The notes under the pieces were generated by a model, which saw nothing but the letters and a program-made list of their open reading frames with translations, did no database searches and was not told the DNA's origin. Positions 35,289-43,795 of a stretch of 64,000 bases of DNA are shown here, one piece after another. Made by a program: the position numbers and the translations under genes. Each line of letters starts with the position of its first letter. Positions within the stretch are counted from its first letter, which is position 1. This DNA is from Bacteroidales bacterium (GTDB taxonomy: Bacteria; Bacteroidota; Bacteroidia; Bacteroidales; JAGOPY01), in NCBI GenBank assembly GCA_023229505.1, contig JALNZD010000011.1, positions 1-64,000 of the forward strand, in the 5' to 3' direction.

Positions 35289-36539
35289 TTATTTCTTCAT
35301 GCTTTTCGAAAGCTTTTTTATGGCATTTTCGATAGAATTTTCCGGTTCAATGATATTGTGTTCACCCCAGAAATCAACATCTGTAAAATCCTGAACTTTT
35401 TCGGTAAAAACCATGTTCGACTTGAAAACTTCCTGGTTTGCAAATTTAATGATATTATCCTCACGCCTGTCTGTAATGGCCACCTCCGACATCACAGTAT
35501 AGTAATTTTTGAATAGTCGTTTCTTCCAGTCGCAACGGAATTTCAGATCGACGCGCACATAGTTGAGGTAGTATTTGCCGTTTTGTTCTTTATAGGTTAC
35601 CAGGTAGCTGGTCGAAGTCGGCATAAAGAGCAATCCCATAGGTTTTTTCTGAACAAAAACGCGCGAAGCCTTGGCTTCATCATTGAGATCGAGGCTGAAT
35701 TCAGCCCGGGTTATTGCCTTGTTATCCTGCGAGATGTAGAGCTTTCCAAAATAAAGCGGCTCTTCTTTTACAATATTAGGCGAGAAGGTAATTACCCAGT
35801 TCAGTTTATTATCAATATTTACCATCGACCCAAATTCGAACTGGTAATTATCAAGGTTATCCAAAGCTATGCTGAGGTCGGTATTTTTGACAATATCAAG
35901 CAACATCGAAACATTTGGACCACCTTGCAGTTGAACCATAAGGGTATCTGCTTTTTTCACATTGGTACCCTTGCGGCCTTTGTAAATTTTCACTTGGTCG
36001 TCCTGCATACTTGAATAAGGAGCTTTATAAATATCAATAACAGCTTCGCAAATTGAAAGATAATCGTGGCGCTGCATGATGGACTCACGGTAGAAGCCGG
36101 TCATCATGTTAGGTACTTCACTGTAATTCTTTCTGATGTTTCTAAAAGCCATTTCCACCATTCCGCGTGCATCTTTCGGCACTATAGGTATCTCTTTTAG
36201 CTGGATAGGCTGAATCTCAAGATAGAATGTTTTGTCTTTTCCGACTGCTTCACTTATTTTAAACTTTGCTGTTGCATAACTCAGGTGCGATACTTCAAAG
36301 TATTCGGCATTGAGCGATGTATTCACTTTTAAAGTGAATTCCCCTTCGGAGTTTGATACTGTTCCAATGCTCGTGTTAGGAACAGTAATTGTGGCAAAAC
36401 TAACTTTTTCATCGGTTTTGGCGTCCTTCAAAAGTCCATTAACAGTAACAAATGTATTTTGTGCTAAAGTTATAACATATGTCGTAAAAAGCAGAAATAA
36501 TATGCTAATACGGATCAGATTCTTATTGAATGTTTTCAT
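35289..36539 (-). CDS. CarboxypepD_reg-like domain protein
   Basis: This secreted or outer-membrane protein has 416 residues from the chosen ATG (MKTFNKNLIRISILFLLFTT, a signal peptide ending near LAQ); in-frame codons upstream do not form a better leader. Residues ~30-110 form a carboxypeptidase-regulatory-like beta domain (VNGLLKDAKTDEKVSFATITV, SNSEGEFTLKVN, FEVSHLSYATAKFKI). The remainder, with KNYSEVPNMMTGFYRESI and a late block YYLNYVRVDLKFRCDWKK, matches the DUF5686-like C-terminal style common in Bacteroidota surface proteins. Function unknown. It follows a small exported protein on the same strand (89 bases). Confidence 0.75.
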   Translation of the reverse strand: MKTFNKNLIRISILFLLFTTYVITLAQNTFVTVNGLLKDAKTDEKVSFATITVPNTSIGTVSNSEGEFTLKVNTSLNAEYFEVSHLSYATAKFKISEAVGKDKTFYLEIQPIQLKEIPIVPKDARGMVEMAFRNIRKNYSEVPNMMTGFYRESIMQRHDYLSICEAVIDIYKAPYSSMQDDQVKIYKGRKGTNVKKADTLMVQLQGGPNVSMLLDIVKNTDLSIALDNLDNYQFEFGSMVNIDNKLNWVITFSPNIVKEEPLYFGKLYISQDNKAITRAEFSLDLNDEAKASRVFVQKKPMGLLFMPTSTSYLVTYKEQNGKYYLNYVRVDLKFRCDWKKRLFKNYYTVMSEVAITDRREDNIIKFANQEVFKSNMVFTEKVQDFTDVDFWGEHNIIEPENSIENAIKKLSKSMKK

Positions 36540-36628
36540 GGCTGTGGATGTCATTTTAAGTGTTTGAGAGAAGGTCGGGGTGAAATGCACTATGGAAGAA
36601 TAAATGGTGAATGGAATGAGTTTCTTAA

Positions 36629-37084
36629 TCAGAAAACTGGTTTCATATAAAAGCCTTTAATGATCTCTTCTAAACCGATGTCCATTTTATCCTTCCTTAT
36701 TTGTTGCTGCACTTCATAATGATATTGTTCATCCATCAGGCGTTGCTGCTCTCTCAGGAATTTTAATTCTGATTCAGTATAATCCTCAGGGATTGCAGTT
36801 GAATTTCTGCCGCCCTTGAAATTATAATTGCAACCTTTCTCATTATTCTGTATTGAAATAATTTCATAGTGCAACAGCCCTTGCCCGGAATTGCAAATCG
36901 TTGGCAAGATAGTATCAGCCATTGTATGTCTCAGGCTTGCTTTAGGCAGTTTCAGGATAAACTCATCATTTTGGAGGGTTGCCTGGGCAATTTCCTCCTG
37001 GGAATAGGAGTTAAGATCAATACCTAAAAAAATAGTGATCCACACAAGAACCACCAAACCGGTAATAGAAACTCTTTTTTTCAT
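36629..37084 (-). CDS. Small exported protein of unknown function
   Basis: This 151-residue protein begins MKKRVSITGLVVLVWITIFLG, a signal peptide with cleavage near NSYSQ. The mature part is acidic to neutral with a Gln-rich C-terminal segment (REQQRLMDEQYHYEVQQQIR). I recognise no domain. It is the likely first gene of a two-gene unit with the CarboxypepD_reg-like protein. Confidence 0.65.
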   Translation of the reverse strand: MKKRVSITGLVVLVWITIFLGIDLNSYSQEEIAQATLQNDEFILKLPKASLRHTMADTILPTICNSGQGLLHYEIISIQNNEKGCNYNFKGGRNSTAIPEDYTESELKFLREQQRLMDEQYHYEVQQQIRKDKMDIGLEEIIKGFYMKPVF

Positions 37085-37331
37085 GACATTTAAGTTAAAA
37101 CAAAGTTATGCCACGAATAGGGAAATTAAGACTTGATTTTCAGCTACAAAGATAGTGATTTTTTGAGGAGAAAGCAAGGGGAAAGGCAAATAATTATAAG
37201 GGATAAATTTGCCCTAAAGTGCGAAAAAATGCCTCAGACATGTAAAATTTACAATTTCATAGATGGGAGAACCATGTAACCCATAAACTTTCCATCCTTA
37301 TCATATTTATCGAATCCAGGAAGGTGATGTG
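37085..37331. other. Gene-free part of a 429-base gap
   Basis: No gene or clear hairpin is seen in 37085-37331. A small frame follows at 37332-37460 and the rest to 37513 is empty. Confidence 0.5.
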
Positions 37332-37460
37332 ATGAAAATGCCGGAAAAAGAAATCCTGTTCAATCGCTTCTATTACGGTGAAATGGATAGGGCAGAACTG
37401 ACAGGGCTGGTGAAACGGCTGCTGGCAAATAAGGAATTGAGGGAGTGGTTTTTGCCATAA
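37332..37460 (+). CDS. Small ORF or gene remnant, 42 codons
   Basis: ATG with AAGGTGATG just upstream opens a 42-residue frame, MKMPEKEILFNRFYYGEMDR then ELTGLVKRLLANKELREWFL. The sequence is helix-forming, charged and reads like real protein rather than noise. It is an isolated plus-strand frame between two minus-strand genes. It resembles the N-terminal helical segment of an anti-sigma/FecR-type protein in style, which is only an impression. It could be a fragment of a lost gene. Confidence 0.35.
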   Translation: MKMPEKEILFNRFYYGEMDRAELTGLVKRLLANKELREWFLP

Positions 37461-37513
37461 ATAATTAATTGCCGAACTTTAAGGAAGTTTAGAACATGAG
37501 GTCATCTCACACT

Positions 37514-39625
37514 TTATTTGAAGACAATGAATTTCTTCTCAGTAATCACTTTTCGACCTTCTTTTAATAGTAGAAAATACATGCCGCCGGTAAGGGTGGA
37601 AATATCCAGGACACAACCCGGATGAGTGCATCCATCTAAACTATTGATCAATACACTCAACAGCAGTTGTCCTTTGAGATCAAAGATTTCAACCGCCAGG
37701 TCGCTATAACTTTTTAATCCTATATGGCTTAAATCAAAATAGAGCTTATCTTTTGCAGGATTGGGGTATAAGTGGTCTATCATCAATGTCTGCTCGTCCA
37801 GAAATGAATTATCAACCACATGGATGCTTATGGAATCAGCTTTGTAGCATCCATTTTCACCAAGGTGTACCCAAACTATATGATATCCTTCACCATAATC
37901 AATGGCTCTAAACATAAAACCCACTCCTGTTGAACCATCACTCCAGCGGATGGAGTCGGTTTGAGGATCAACAGAAAAATTTAGTGTGTCTGAAATAAAA
38001 ATCAGGGTATCGCTGCCTAAATCCACCTGTGGCAGTGGCGTGATCTCTACAAAGATAGTATCCATGTCGGTGCAATAATGTTCATCGACTGCCAAAAGCG
38101 AATATAAGCCGGTTTCATTCGCCACAAAATGGTCTTCGTATGAAGCACCATTGTTCCAGGAGTAGTAATGATATCCTTCAGGGGAGGATAACAGCAGGCT
38201 TCCGCAGACGACCGTGTCTTTTCCCAGGTTAAGAAACCCCATCTCGTTGGAAAGCCTTGCTATGAATACTTCGGGAATGTCCAGGGAACTGCTGAGTGTG
38301 TCTTCTCCAAAATATATTTCTCCATTAAACCCTCCTCCAATTAGTATATTGCCACAGTGATCAAGATTCAGTGCACTGCTGTAATGAAAGTTAGTACCCT
38401 GAACAGTAATAGCCCAATTGAGGTTTCCGAAAGGGTGCAATTTTGCAATAAACAGGCCTTTCATACCTTCCCACGGCAGAATGGTATCTCCAAGGACCAG
38501 TTCGCCCTCGAAAGGAGCGCTGATATAAATCCCGTCATCCCGGTCCAGATCAAGTGAAAAATCACTCGTCCCTGTAATGTTTGGAATGGTAATATACCAT
38601 TCAGGTTCCATCTGGTGGTCATATTTCACCAGTAACCGGTCATAATAGCCTACAGGATTTAACGTGTCACCCAAGATGATGAGTGGTGAATTAAAGTCAC
38701 CGATCGTTATAAAATCACCATGGCTGTCGATCACCATATCAGTGAGCCAATATTGAGCGAATTTTATGTAATCCCCGGGATGGCCGTTCGCAGCGTAAGG
38801 AATGATGATGTGCGTATATGGCTCGAGATCTCCTATTATGGTGTCCCCGTTTAACAGGAACTCACCGATCACGAAAAATTGCGCATAAAGGTTATTCTCA
38901 TTATCCAGAACAAGGTTATTGGTTTGCACCTCTGTGGAAGATGTACCGCAGGAAAGCCATGAGAATTCAGCATTGGCCTGAAGGGAAAGGACTGATGCAG
39001 CATAGTCGCTAAAATTCACGGTCGTATCATTATTGCCATAGATTACATAATTATCCAACAGAGGCCTGGAATGATACATACCAAGATAGATAATATCCTG
39101 GTCATCAATCTTGATGTCTCCGACCCGGTCAACGCTTGGCCCGCCGATATGGTACGCCCAGATAAATTGCCCCGAACTGTCGTATTTAGCGACAAACACG
39201 TCCCAGTTACCAAGGGAATAAAGTATCGTATCACCAAAGTCGACAGAAAAATCAAAAGTGCCCGTTACATATAGATTTTGCTGGGCATCAACCGCCATTA
39301 AGCAATCAGCAACCATCCCGTAGGGACCGGCAGGCTCCTTCTGAAGAGAAACTGCCCATCTGAAATTTCCCTCTCTGTCAAAGCTTGAAATAAAAGATCT
39401 GAAGTCTCCATCCTGACCGGAGAAAGCAGAATCTCCGATTTGGAAGTCACCCGAGTCATAAATTCCGCTGAGATAACAATTATTCGCATCATCGATCACC
39501 ATGTCAACGGCCATATCCTGACATGTAGAGAACGATTGAATGCTCCATTCCCATGACTTTTCCTGGGAAAAAGAAGACAGATAACAGAAATTCAATACAA
39601 AATATAGCAGCACGATTGATCTCAT
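37514..39625 (-). CDS. Secreted beta-propeller protein with T9SS sorting domain
   Basis: This 703-residue protein starts at the ATG of MRSIVLLYFVLNFCYLSSFS, a signal peptide; the in-frame TTG eight codons earlier is less likely. SBBP-like repeats fill residues ~30-440, each with a short FGDT-type motif then LYVTGTFD, FVAKYDSSGQFIWA, LFIAKLHPFGNLNWAI. Ig/PKD-like strands follow (GYHYYSWNNGASYEDHF). The C-terminus YPNPAKDKLYFDL through GGMYFLLLKEGRKVITEKKF is a type A sorting domain for type IX secretion. It is therefore exported to the surface or medium; its role is unknown. Confidence 0.85.
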   Translation of the reverse strand: MRSIVLLYFVLNFCYLSSFSQEKSWEWSIQSFSTCQDMAVDMVIDDANNCYLSGIYDSGDFQIGDSAFSGQDGDFRSFISSFDREGNFRWAVSLQKEPAGPYGMVADCLMAVDAQQNLYVTGTFDFSVDFGDTILYSLGNWDVFVAKYDSSGQFIWAYHIGGPSVDRVGDIKIDDQDIIYLGMYHSRPLLDNYVIYGNNDTTVNFSDYAASVLSLQANAEFSWLSCGTSSTEVQTNNLVLDNENNLYAQFFVIGEFLLNGDTIIGDLEPYTHIIIPYAANGHPGDYIKFAQYWLTDMVIDSHGDFITIGDFNSPLIILGDTLNPVGYYDRLLVKYDHQMEPEWYITIPNITGTSDFSLDLDRDDGIYISAPFEGELVLGDTILPWEGMKGLFIAKLHPFGNLNWAITVQGTNFHYSSALNLDHCGNILIGGGFNGEIYFGEDTLSSSLDIPEVFIARLSNEMGFLNLGKDTVVCGSLLLSSPEGYHYYSWNNGASYEDHFVANETGLYSLLAVDEHYCTDMDTIFVEITPLPQVDLGSDTLIFISDTLNFSVDPQTDSIRWSDGSTGVGFMFRAIDYGEGYHIVWVHLGENGCYKADSISIHVVDNSFLDEQTLMIDHLYPNPAKDKLYFDLSHIGLKSYSDLAVEIFDLKGQLLLSVLINSLDGCTHPGCVLDISTLTGGMYFLLLKEGRKVITEKKFIVFK

Positions 39626-39748
39626 GGCATTTATATATTGGTTCTTCAAAGATATGATTTATTTAATTGATAGTCAACCAACACACAATAAACTCCGAAA
39701 AAGTCTCTAAATATTTTCAAGCTATTTTTATTTGGCTTAAAATTTCCA

Positions 39749-39766
39749 TTGGCGTCCTATCGCCAA
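39749..39766. other. Short perfect hairpin in the 39.6-39.9 kb gap
   Basis: TTGGCG-TCCTAT-CGCCAA is followed by CGTTTTG. It sits between divergent genes, so it is not an obvious terminator for either. It may be a leader structure or terminator of an unseen RNA. The rest of 39626-39892 holds no gene. Confidence 0.35.
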
Positions 39767-39892
39767 CGTTTTGTGCAATAGTATACTCTGAAATATGTGA
39801 ATGATGTAACTTATTTCTAAAAATGTGTAACACTTATCGTTATAAGGGTATTCACCTTTGCATTGTGATTATCATACATAATTTAAATAAAA

Positions 39893-40072
39893 ATGAAAAA
39901 AAATAAAATTGACCAACGCAGTCAGCAGTCTGATAGCAAGTCAAATCAACCATCAGCAGGAAAAGAAGGAGAAAATCCACAAAAAAAAACCGGCAATCCG
40001 CTTCCAAACAAACCCGTAAAAATCGACCCCACCCGCATTGATGAACCACCTCCAATTTTTAAAAACAAATAA
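39893..40072 (+). CDS. Small basic, proline-rich protein, 59 residues
   Basis: This short frame begins MKKNKIDQRSQQSDSKSNQP and ends RIDEPPPIFKNK. It is polar, low-complexity and rich in Lys, Pro, Gln and Asn, so probably disordered. It stops two bases before the DUF6496 gene, which supports it as a real translated gene in a two-gene unit. No known domain; function unknown. Confidence 0.6.
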   Translation: MKKNKIDQRSQQSDSKSNQPSAGKEGENPQKKTGNPLPNKPVKIDPTRIDEPPPIFKNK

Positions 40073-40074
40073 TT

Positions 40075-40272
40075 ATGGCTAAATATTCCAAAAAAGCTCA
40101 GGACAAAGTTGAAAAGGTCATGCATGAATATAAGCATGGAGAATTAAAATCAGGCAAGGGCGGTAAAGGTGGAATTGTAAAAAGCCGCAAGCAGGCAATA
40201 GCCATCGCTCTAAGTGAAGCGCGACAAGCAGGAGCAAAAGTTCCTAAGAAAAAAATTCTTAATCAAGAATAA
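40075..40272 (+). CDS. DUF6496 family small basic protein
   Basis: This 65-residue protein has the DUF6496 pattern: KVEKVMHEYKHGELKSGKGG, then KSRKQAIAIALSEARQAG and a lysine tail. Such proteins are small, strongly basic and often found in soil and environmental bacteria near stress genes, with unknown role; the charge would allow nucleic-acid binding (inference). It starts two bases after the stop of the 59-residue gene. Confidence 0.8.
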   Translation: MAKYSKKAQDKVEKVMHEYKHGELKSGKGGKGGIVKSRKQAIAIALSEARQAGAKVPKKKILNQE

Positions 40273-40323
40273 AAAGAACAATTCTTAAAAACAAATCCAG
40301 GTGGAACTAAACTAACACGCTAT

Positions 40324-40376
40324 ACACCATTGCCTATCCACATCCCTACTGGTGTGTTTATAGGACCACAGGGATG
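40324..40376 (+). other. Interleaved inverted repeats, possible structured RNA
   Basis: Three complementary pairs occur within 53 bases: ACACCA (40324-40329)/TGGTGT (40350-40355), CCTAT (40333-40337)/ATAGG (40360-40364) and CATCCCT (40341-40347)/AGGGATG (40370-40376). They interleave, so only a pseudoknot would satisfy more than one. It lies between the DUF6496 gene and the EEP gene. It could be chance. Confidence 0.3.
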
Positions 40377-40408
40377 GCGGGTGTAAGGGAGCAGCAATAA
40401 TTTTTTAG

Positions 40409-41272
40409 ATGAGAGCTACAATCATTTATCTATTTTTTGTACTATTTATTTTAATTTCCTGTAACAAGGAACCATATGATTATGAAAATAATAGGACTTC
40501 ATATTTTAAAAACATTAATAAACAATCTTATAATGATTCGATAATTATTTGTGTTACTTATAACATACATTTAGGATTTAAGGCAATTCAAGACCCTTGG
40601 GAAAAAGAAGAAATTGGCGCTAATAAAGCACAAATTCAAAACATAGCCGATGTATTAAAACAGATTAATCCTGATATCATTGCATTACAAGAAGTTCCAA
40701 GAAATCGTTATAATGCAGAGGTTAAAAATTTTCTTGAAGAGTTAGCTGCTAAATTGAATATGAATTATGCTTTTGGAGCACATGGATATAACGATCCTTA
40801 TGGAATTTATCCAGTATATGGAGAATGGGGAACCGCAATATTGACAAAGTATAAGATACTTAATATTAATAATATAGAAGTAGAATACGTTGACAAATGG
40901 CAAAAGCGTAGTATACTAGATGCTAAAATTGAAATTAATAATTCGACTACTTTACATACTATGTCATTGCATTATTTGCCTATTCAAGAAGGTATTCCGA
41001 ATACTGCTCATTATTTAAAACAGATTAATGAACCGGTTATTTTGTTGGGTGACTTTAATTATACTGGTGAAATAAATGAATTTAAAGAAATTGGGTTAAA
41101 TGATGTAGATTCGACGTATGAAAAAAACTGGATTGATAGAATTTTTTATTCCAAAAGTTATTTTAAAAACATAGAATTTGGAAGTTTGATTGATTCACTT
41201 TGGGTATCAGATCATTCTGCAAATTATGGGATAATAAAAATAAAAAAATACAACTCTATATTAATACCTTAG
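40409..41272 (+). CDS. Endonuclease/exonuclease/phosphatase family lipoprotein
   Basis: This 287-residue lipoprotein has lipobox FILISC then NKEPYDYE. The EEP (DNase I-like) fold is marked by VTYNIHLGF, PDIIALQEVPRNRY with the metal-binding Glu, GDFNYTGEINEF, and the terminal WVSDHSANYG with the catalytic Asp-His. The central catalytic stretch is present but the domain is on the short side. Substrate is unknown: nuclease, phosphodiesterase or sphingomyelinase-like activity are all possible in this fold. The gene is visibly richer in A+T than its neighbours, suggesting recent transfer. The 136-base upstream gap holds the repeat structure noted at 40324. Confidence 0.8.
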   Translation: MRATIIYLFFVLFILISCNKEPYDYENNRTSYFKNINKQSYNDSIIICVTYNIHLGFKAIQDPWEKEEIGANKAQIQNIADVLKQINPDIIALQEVPRNRYNAEVKNFLEELAAKLNMNYAFGAHGYNDPYGIYPVYGEWGTAILTKYKILNINNIEVEYVDKWQKRSILDAKIEINNSTTLHTMSLHYLPIQEGIPNTAHYLKQINEPVILLGDFNYTGEINEFKEIGLNDVDSTYEKNWIDRIFYSKSYFKNIEFGSLIDSLWVSDHSANYGIIKIKKYNSILIP

Positions 41273-41440
41273 AGAGGTTTTTTATTTTTAGGGAAGCCTG
41301 GGGTATAATTTTATTTTAAGAATCTTATAAACTTATCTTCCTGAAATTGAATATATTTCAAAAAAAAGTGGTATCTTTATCTTTTTTAGAATGTCCAAAA
41401 TAATGCCTGTTTATGAACCTAAATTATGGAGGGAATGGAA

Positions 41441-42355
41441 ATGAGAAGTTTTAACACTTTTGCAGCAATGATCTTCGTACTTATCCTGGCCATCGGTGGA
41501 GGATTAGCTTATTATTCGTACAGCGGTCCGGCTGATGCTGGTAGAATTGTGGGTATCATCGTCATAACCTTTATTATCGCCATTACTGTTTCATCCGCAA
41601 TTAAAGTCGCGGATCAGTGGGAAAAGGCGGTGGTATTGCGGTTGGGTAAATTCCGTGTCATTGAGGGTCCCGGACTGTTTTTTATCATCCCGGTAATCGA
41701 TGCTGTCCGTTTCTGGATTGATACCCGCGTGATCACGACAACTTTCAAGACAGAAAAAACCCTGACCAAAGATACGGTCCCGGTAGATGTAGATGCGGTC
41801 CTGTTCTGGAAAGTGATCGACTCAAAAAAAGCAGCTCTCGATGTAGCCGATTATCAAAGTGCCATAAGCTGGGCATCGCAAACAGCCCTAAGGGATGTAA
41901 TCGGCAAGACTATGCTTTCGGATATGCTCGAAGGCAGGGAAAAAATCAGTGCAGAGCTTCAAAAGATCATTGACGAGCGCACCGAGCCTTGGGGAGTCAA
42001 CGTTATTTCGGTGGAGGTTAAGGATGTACTGATTCCACCGGCACTGGAGGATGCCATGTCGATGCAGGCACAGGCAGAAAGAGAACGGCAGGCCCGTGTA
42101 ATACTGGGAGATTCGGAACGGCAGGTAGCGGAAAAGTTCGGGGATGCAGCTAAGACTTATATTGATAATCCTATCGCTCTTCACCTGAGAGCAATGAATA
42201 TGCTTTATGAAGGTTTAAAGCAAAATGCCACCATCGTGATCGTTCCAAGTTCGGCAGTAGAATCTATGCAATTAGGTGGCCTTAGCGGGTTAACTGCATT
42301 GACCATGGAGTTAAAAAAAGAACAGGCGGATAAAGAGAAGGAAAATAATCCCTGA
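41441..42355 (+). CDS. Slipin (stomatin-like SPFH membrane protein)
   Basis: I place the start at the third ATG in a close series because GGAGGG lies seven bases before it; earlier ATGs at 41426 and 41435 are in frame. The 304-residue protein has two N-terminal membrane segments (MIFVLILAIGGGLAYYSYSG and VGIIVITFIIAITVSSAI), then an SPFH/Band 7 domain: WEKAVVLRLGKFRVIEGPG, DVDAVLFWKV, PWGVNVISVEVKDVLIPPAL, and a coiled-coil tail with AERERQARVI. Slipins form oligomeric membrane microdomain scaffolds. The usual NfeD partner protease is not adjacent. Confidence 0.92.
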   Translation: MRSFNTFAAMIFVLILAIGGGLAYYSYSGPADAGRIVGIIVITFIIAITVSSAIKVADQWEKAVVLRLGKFRVIEGPGLFFIIPVIDAVRFWIDTRVITTTFKTEKTLTKDTVPVDVDAVLFWKVIDSKKAALDVADYQSAISWASQTALRDVIGKTMLSDMLEGREKISAELQKIIDERTEPWGVNVISVEVKDVLIPPALEDAMSMQAQAERERQARVILGDSERQVAEKFGDAAKTYIDNPIALHLRAMNMLYEGLKQNATIVIVPSSAVESMQLGGLSGLTALTMELKKEQADKEKENNP

Positions 42356-42479
42356 TCACTCCGTAAGTAAGCGCATTCAGGCGAGTTGAAACCGGAAATA
42401 TTTTTAGAAAATCCTCCGGAGTTCAAAGAAAAGATTTTATATTTACATTATCAAACTCAACCAAAGCAAGATTGTTTAA

Positions 42480-42698
42480 CTCAACAACTTACTCAAATTC
42501 GTTCAACAACAAGCGTTCGGTCGTGTTTGCCATGATATTCCCGCTCATACATTCACCATGGGGAATTTCCTAAACTACCAAACCCCACAAGATGAAATTG
42601 GCCTTATTGATTTCGATCATATGTACTGCTATCTGGAGTATTTAAAGAATTTTATTGTTGATTTATCAGAGACTAACTGTGATTTTACAGTCCGATAA
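42480..42698 (+). pseudogene. Open-frame remnant in a 432-base gap
   Basis: A 72-codon open stretch without a fitting start reads FGRVCHDIPAHTFTMGNF then DEIGLIDFDHMYCYLEYL and ends at TAA (42696-42698). The GLIDFDHM piece is reminiscent of the metal-binding end of aminoglycoside-phosphotransferase-like kinases, but the rest is too short to judge. If real, it is a leftover of a lost gene. Nothing else is seen in 42356-42787 apart from a purine-rich AGAGGA just before the next ATG. Confidence 0.3.
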
Positions 42699-42787
42699 AA
42701 ATCTGTCTGTTAGCGTTCAATGGAAAAACAGCAATTGGAATAAAGCGGAAACAAATAAATGAGTTGTAACCTTTAAGAGGAATAATT

Positions 42788-43747
42788 ATGAAAACCAATT
42801 TGATTTTGACATTGACAATGATTATGACATTGTTTTCGTGCGGGTCCAAAAATGAGGATGATGCTCCTTCAATAAAAGAAGGTATGATAAATGTCACAGG
42901 AGGTCAGGTATGGTACAGGATCGTAGGTGCAGATAAAACAGGTATTCCGTTGCTTACATTGCATGGCGGGCCCGGAGCTCCCCATGACTATCTTGAGACG
43001 CTGGAGGCACTTGCTGACGAGCGTCCGGTAATTTTCTATGATCAGCTTGGATGCGGCAATTCCGATAAACCTTCGGATAGCACTTTGTGGAATGTAGCAC
43101 GTTTCGTGGAAGAACTGGAGCAGGTGCGCACAGCGTTAAATCTCGAAAAGGTTCACATCATGGGCCAATCATGGGGAACTATGCTTGCAGTTGAATATGT
43201 GCTTCGGAAAAAACCGGAAGGTATTGTAAGCCTGATTCTCTCCGGCCCCTTTTTAAATGCTCCGAAATGGATTGCCGACCAACAAATATGGATTTCACAA
43301 CTTCCGCAGAACATCCAGGATACAATCAGAAAGTACGAAGAAAATGGAAATTTCGCATCTCCCTCATACCAGGACGCCATGATGTATTATTATCGTCAAC
43401 ATGTCTGCCGGCTTGACCCCTGGCCCGATTGCCTGAATAGGGCGATGGAAAAATTTGGAAAAGATGTGTACGAATATATGTGGGGCCCCAGTGAATTTAC
43501 CGCGATGGGTACATTGAAGAATGCGGACCTGAGTGAACAGCTGAGCCTGATCACGGTTCCAACCTTATTTACCTGCGGCGAATTTGATGAAGCCACTCCC
43601 GCTACCACAATGTTTTACCAGAGTAAACTCCCCGGTTCTGAAATATACATTTTCCAGAACGCATCTCACGAACATCATCTTGAAAAGCCAGATGAATATA
43701 ATCTGGTTGTCAAAAACTTTCTTAAAAAGGTTGAGGTGACAGAATAG
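42788..43747 (+). CDS. Alpha/beta hydrolase lipoprotein, proline iminopeptidase-like
   Basis: This 319-residue protein has a lipobox TLFSC then GSKNEDD, so it is likely tethered in the periplasm. The fold is that of proline iminopeptidase: oxyanion-loop TLHGGPGAPHDYL, the DQLGCGNSDKP motif, nucleophile GQSWGTML with Ser, and a late catalytic His in NASHEHHLEKP. It likely releases N-terminal residues from small peptides, though related enzymes act on other amides or esters. The ribosome site AGAGGA precedes the ATG. It lies 48 bases before hpdB on the same strand, so it may be co-transcribed with it. Confidence 0.85.
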   Translation: MKTNLILTLTMIMTLFSCGSKNEDDAPSIKEGMINVTGGQVWYRIVGADKTGIPLLTLHGGPGAPHDYLETLEALADERPVIFYDQLGCGNSDKPSDSTLWNVARFVEELEQVRTALNLEKVHIMGQSWGTMLAVEYVLRKKPEGIVSLILSGPFLNAPKWIADQQIWISQLPQNIQDTIRKYEENGNFASPSYQDAMMYYYRQHVCRLDPWPDCLNRAMEKFGKDVYEYMWGPSEFTAMGTLKNADLSEQLSLITVPTLFTCGEFDEATPATTMFYQSKLPGSEIYIFQNASHEHHLEKPDEYNLVVKNFLKKVEVTE

Positions 43748-43795
43748 AATATGGCCCTAAATTATTGGTTGTATAATAATTTGATATTTAGTATT

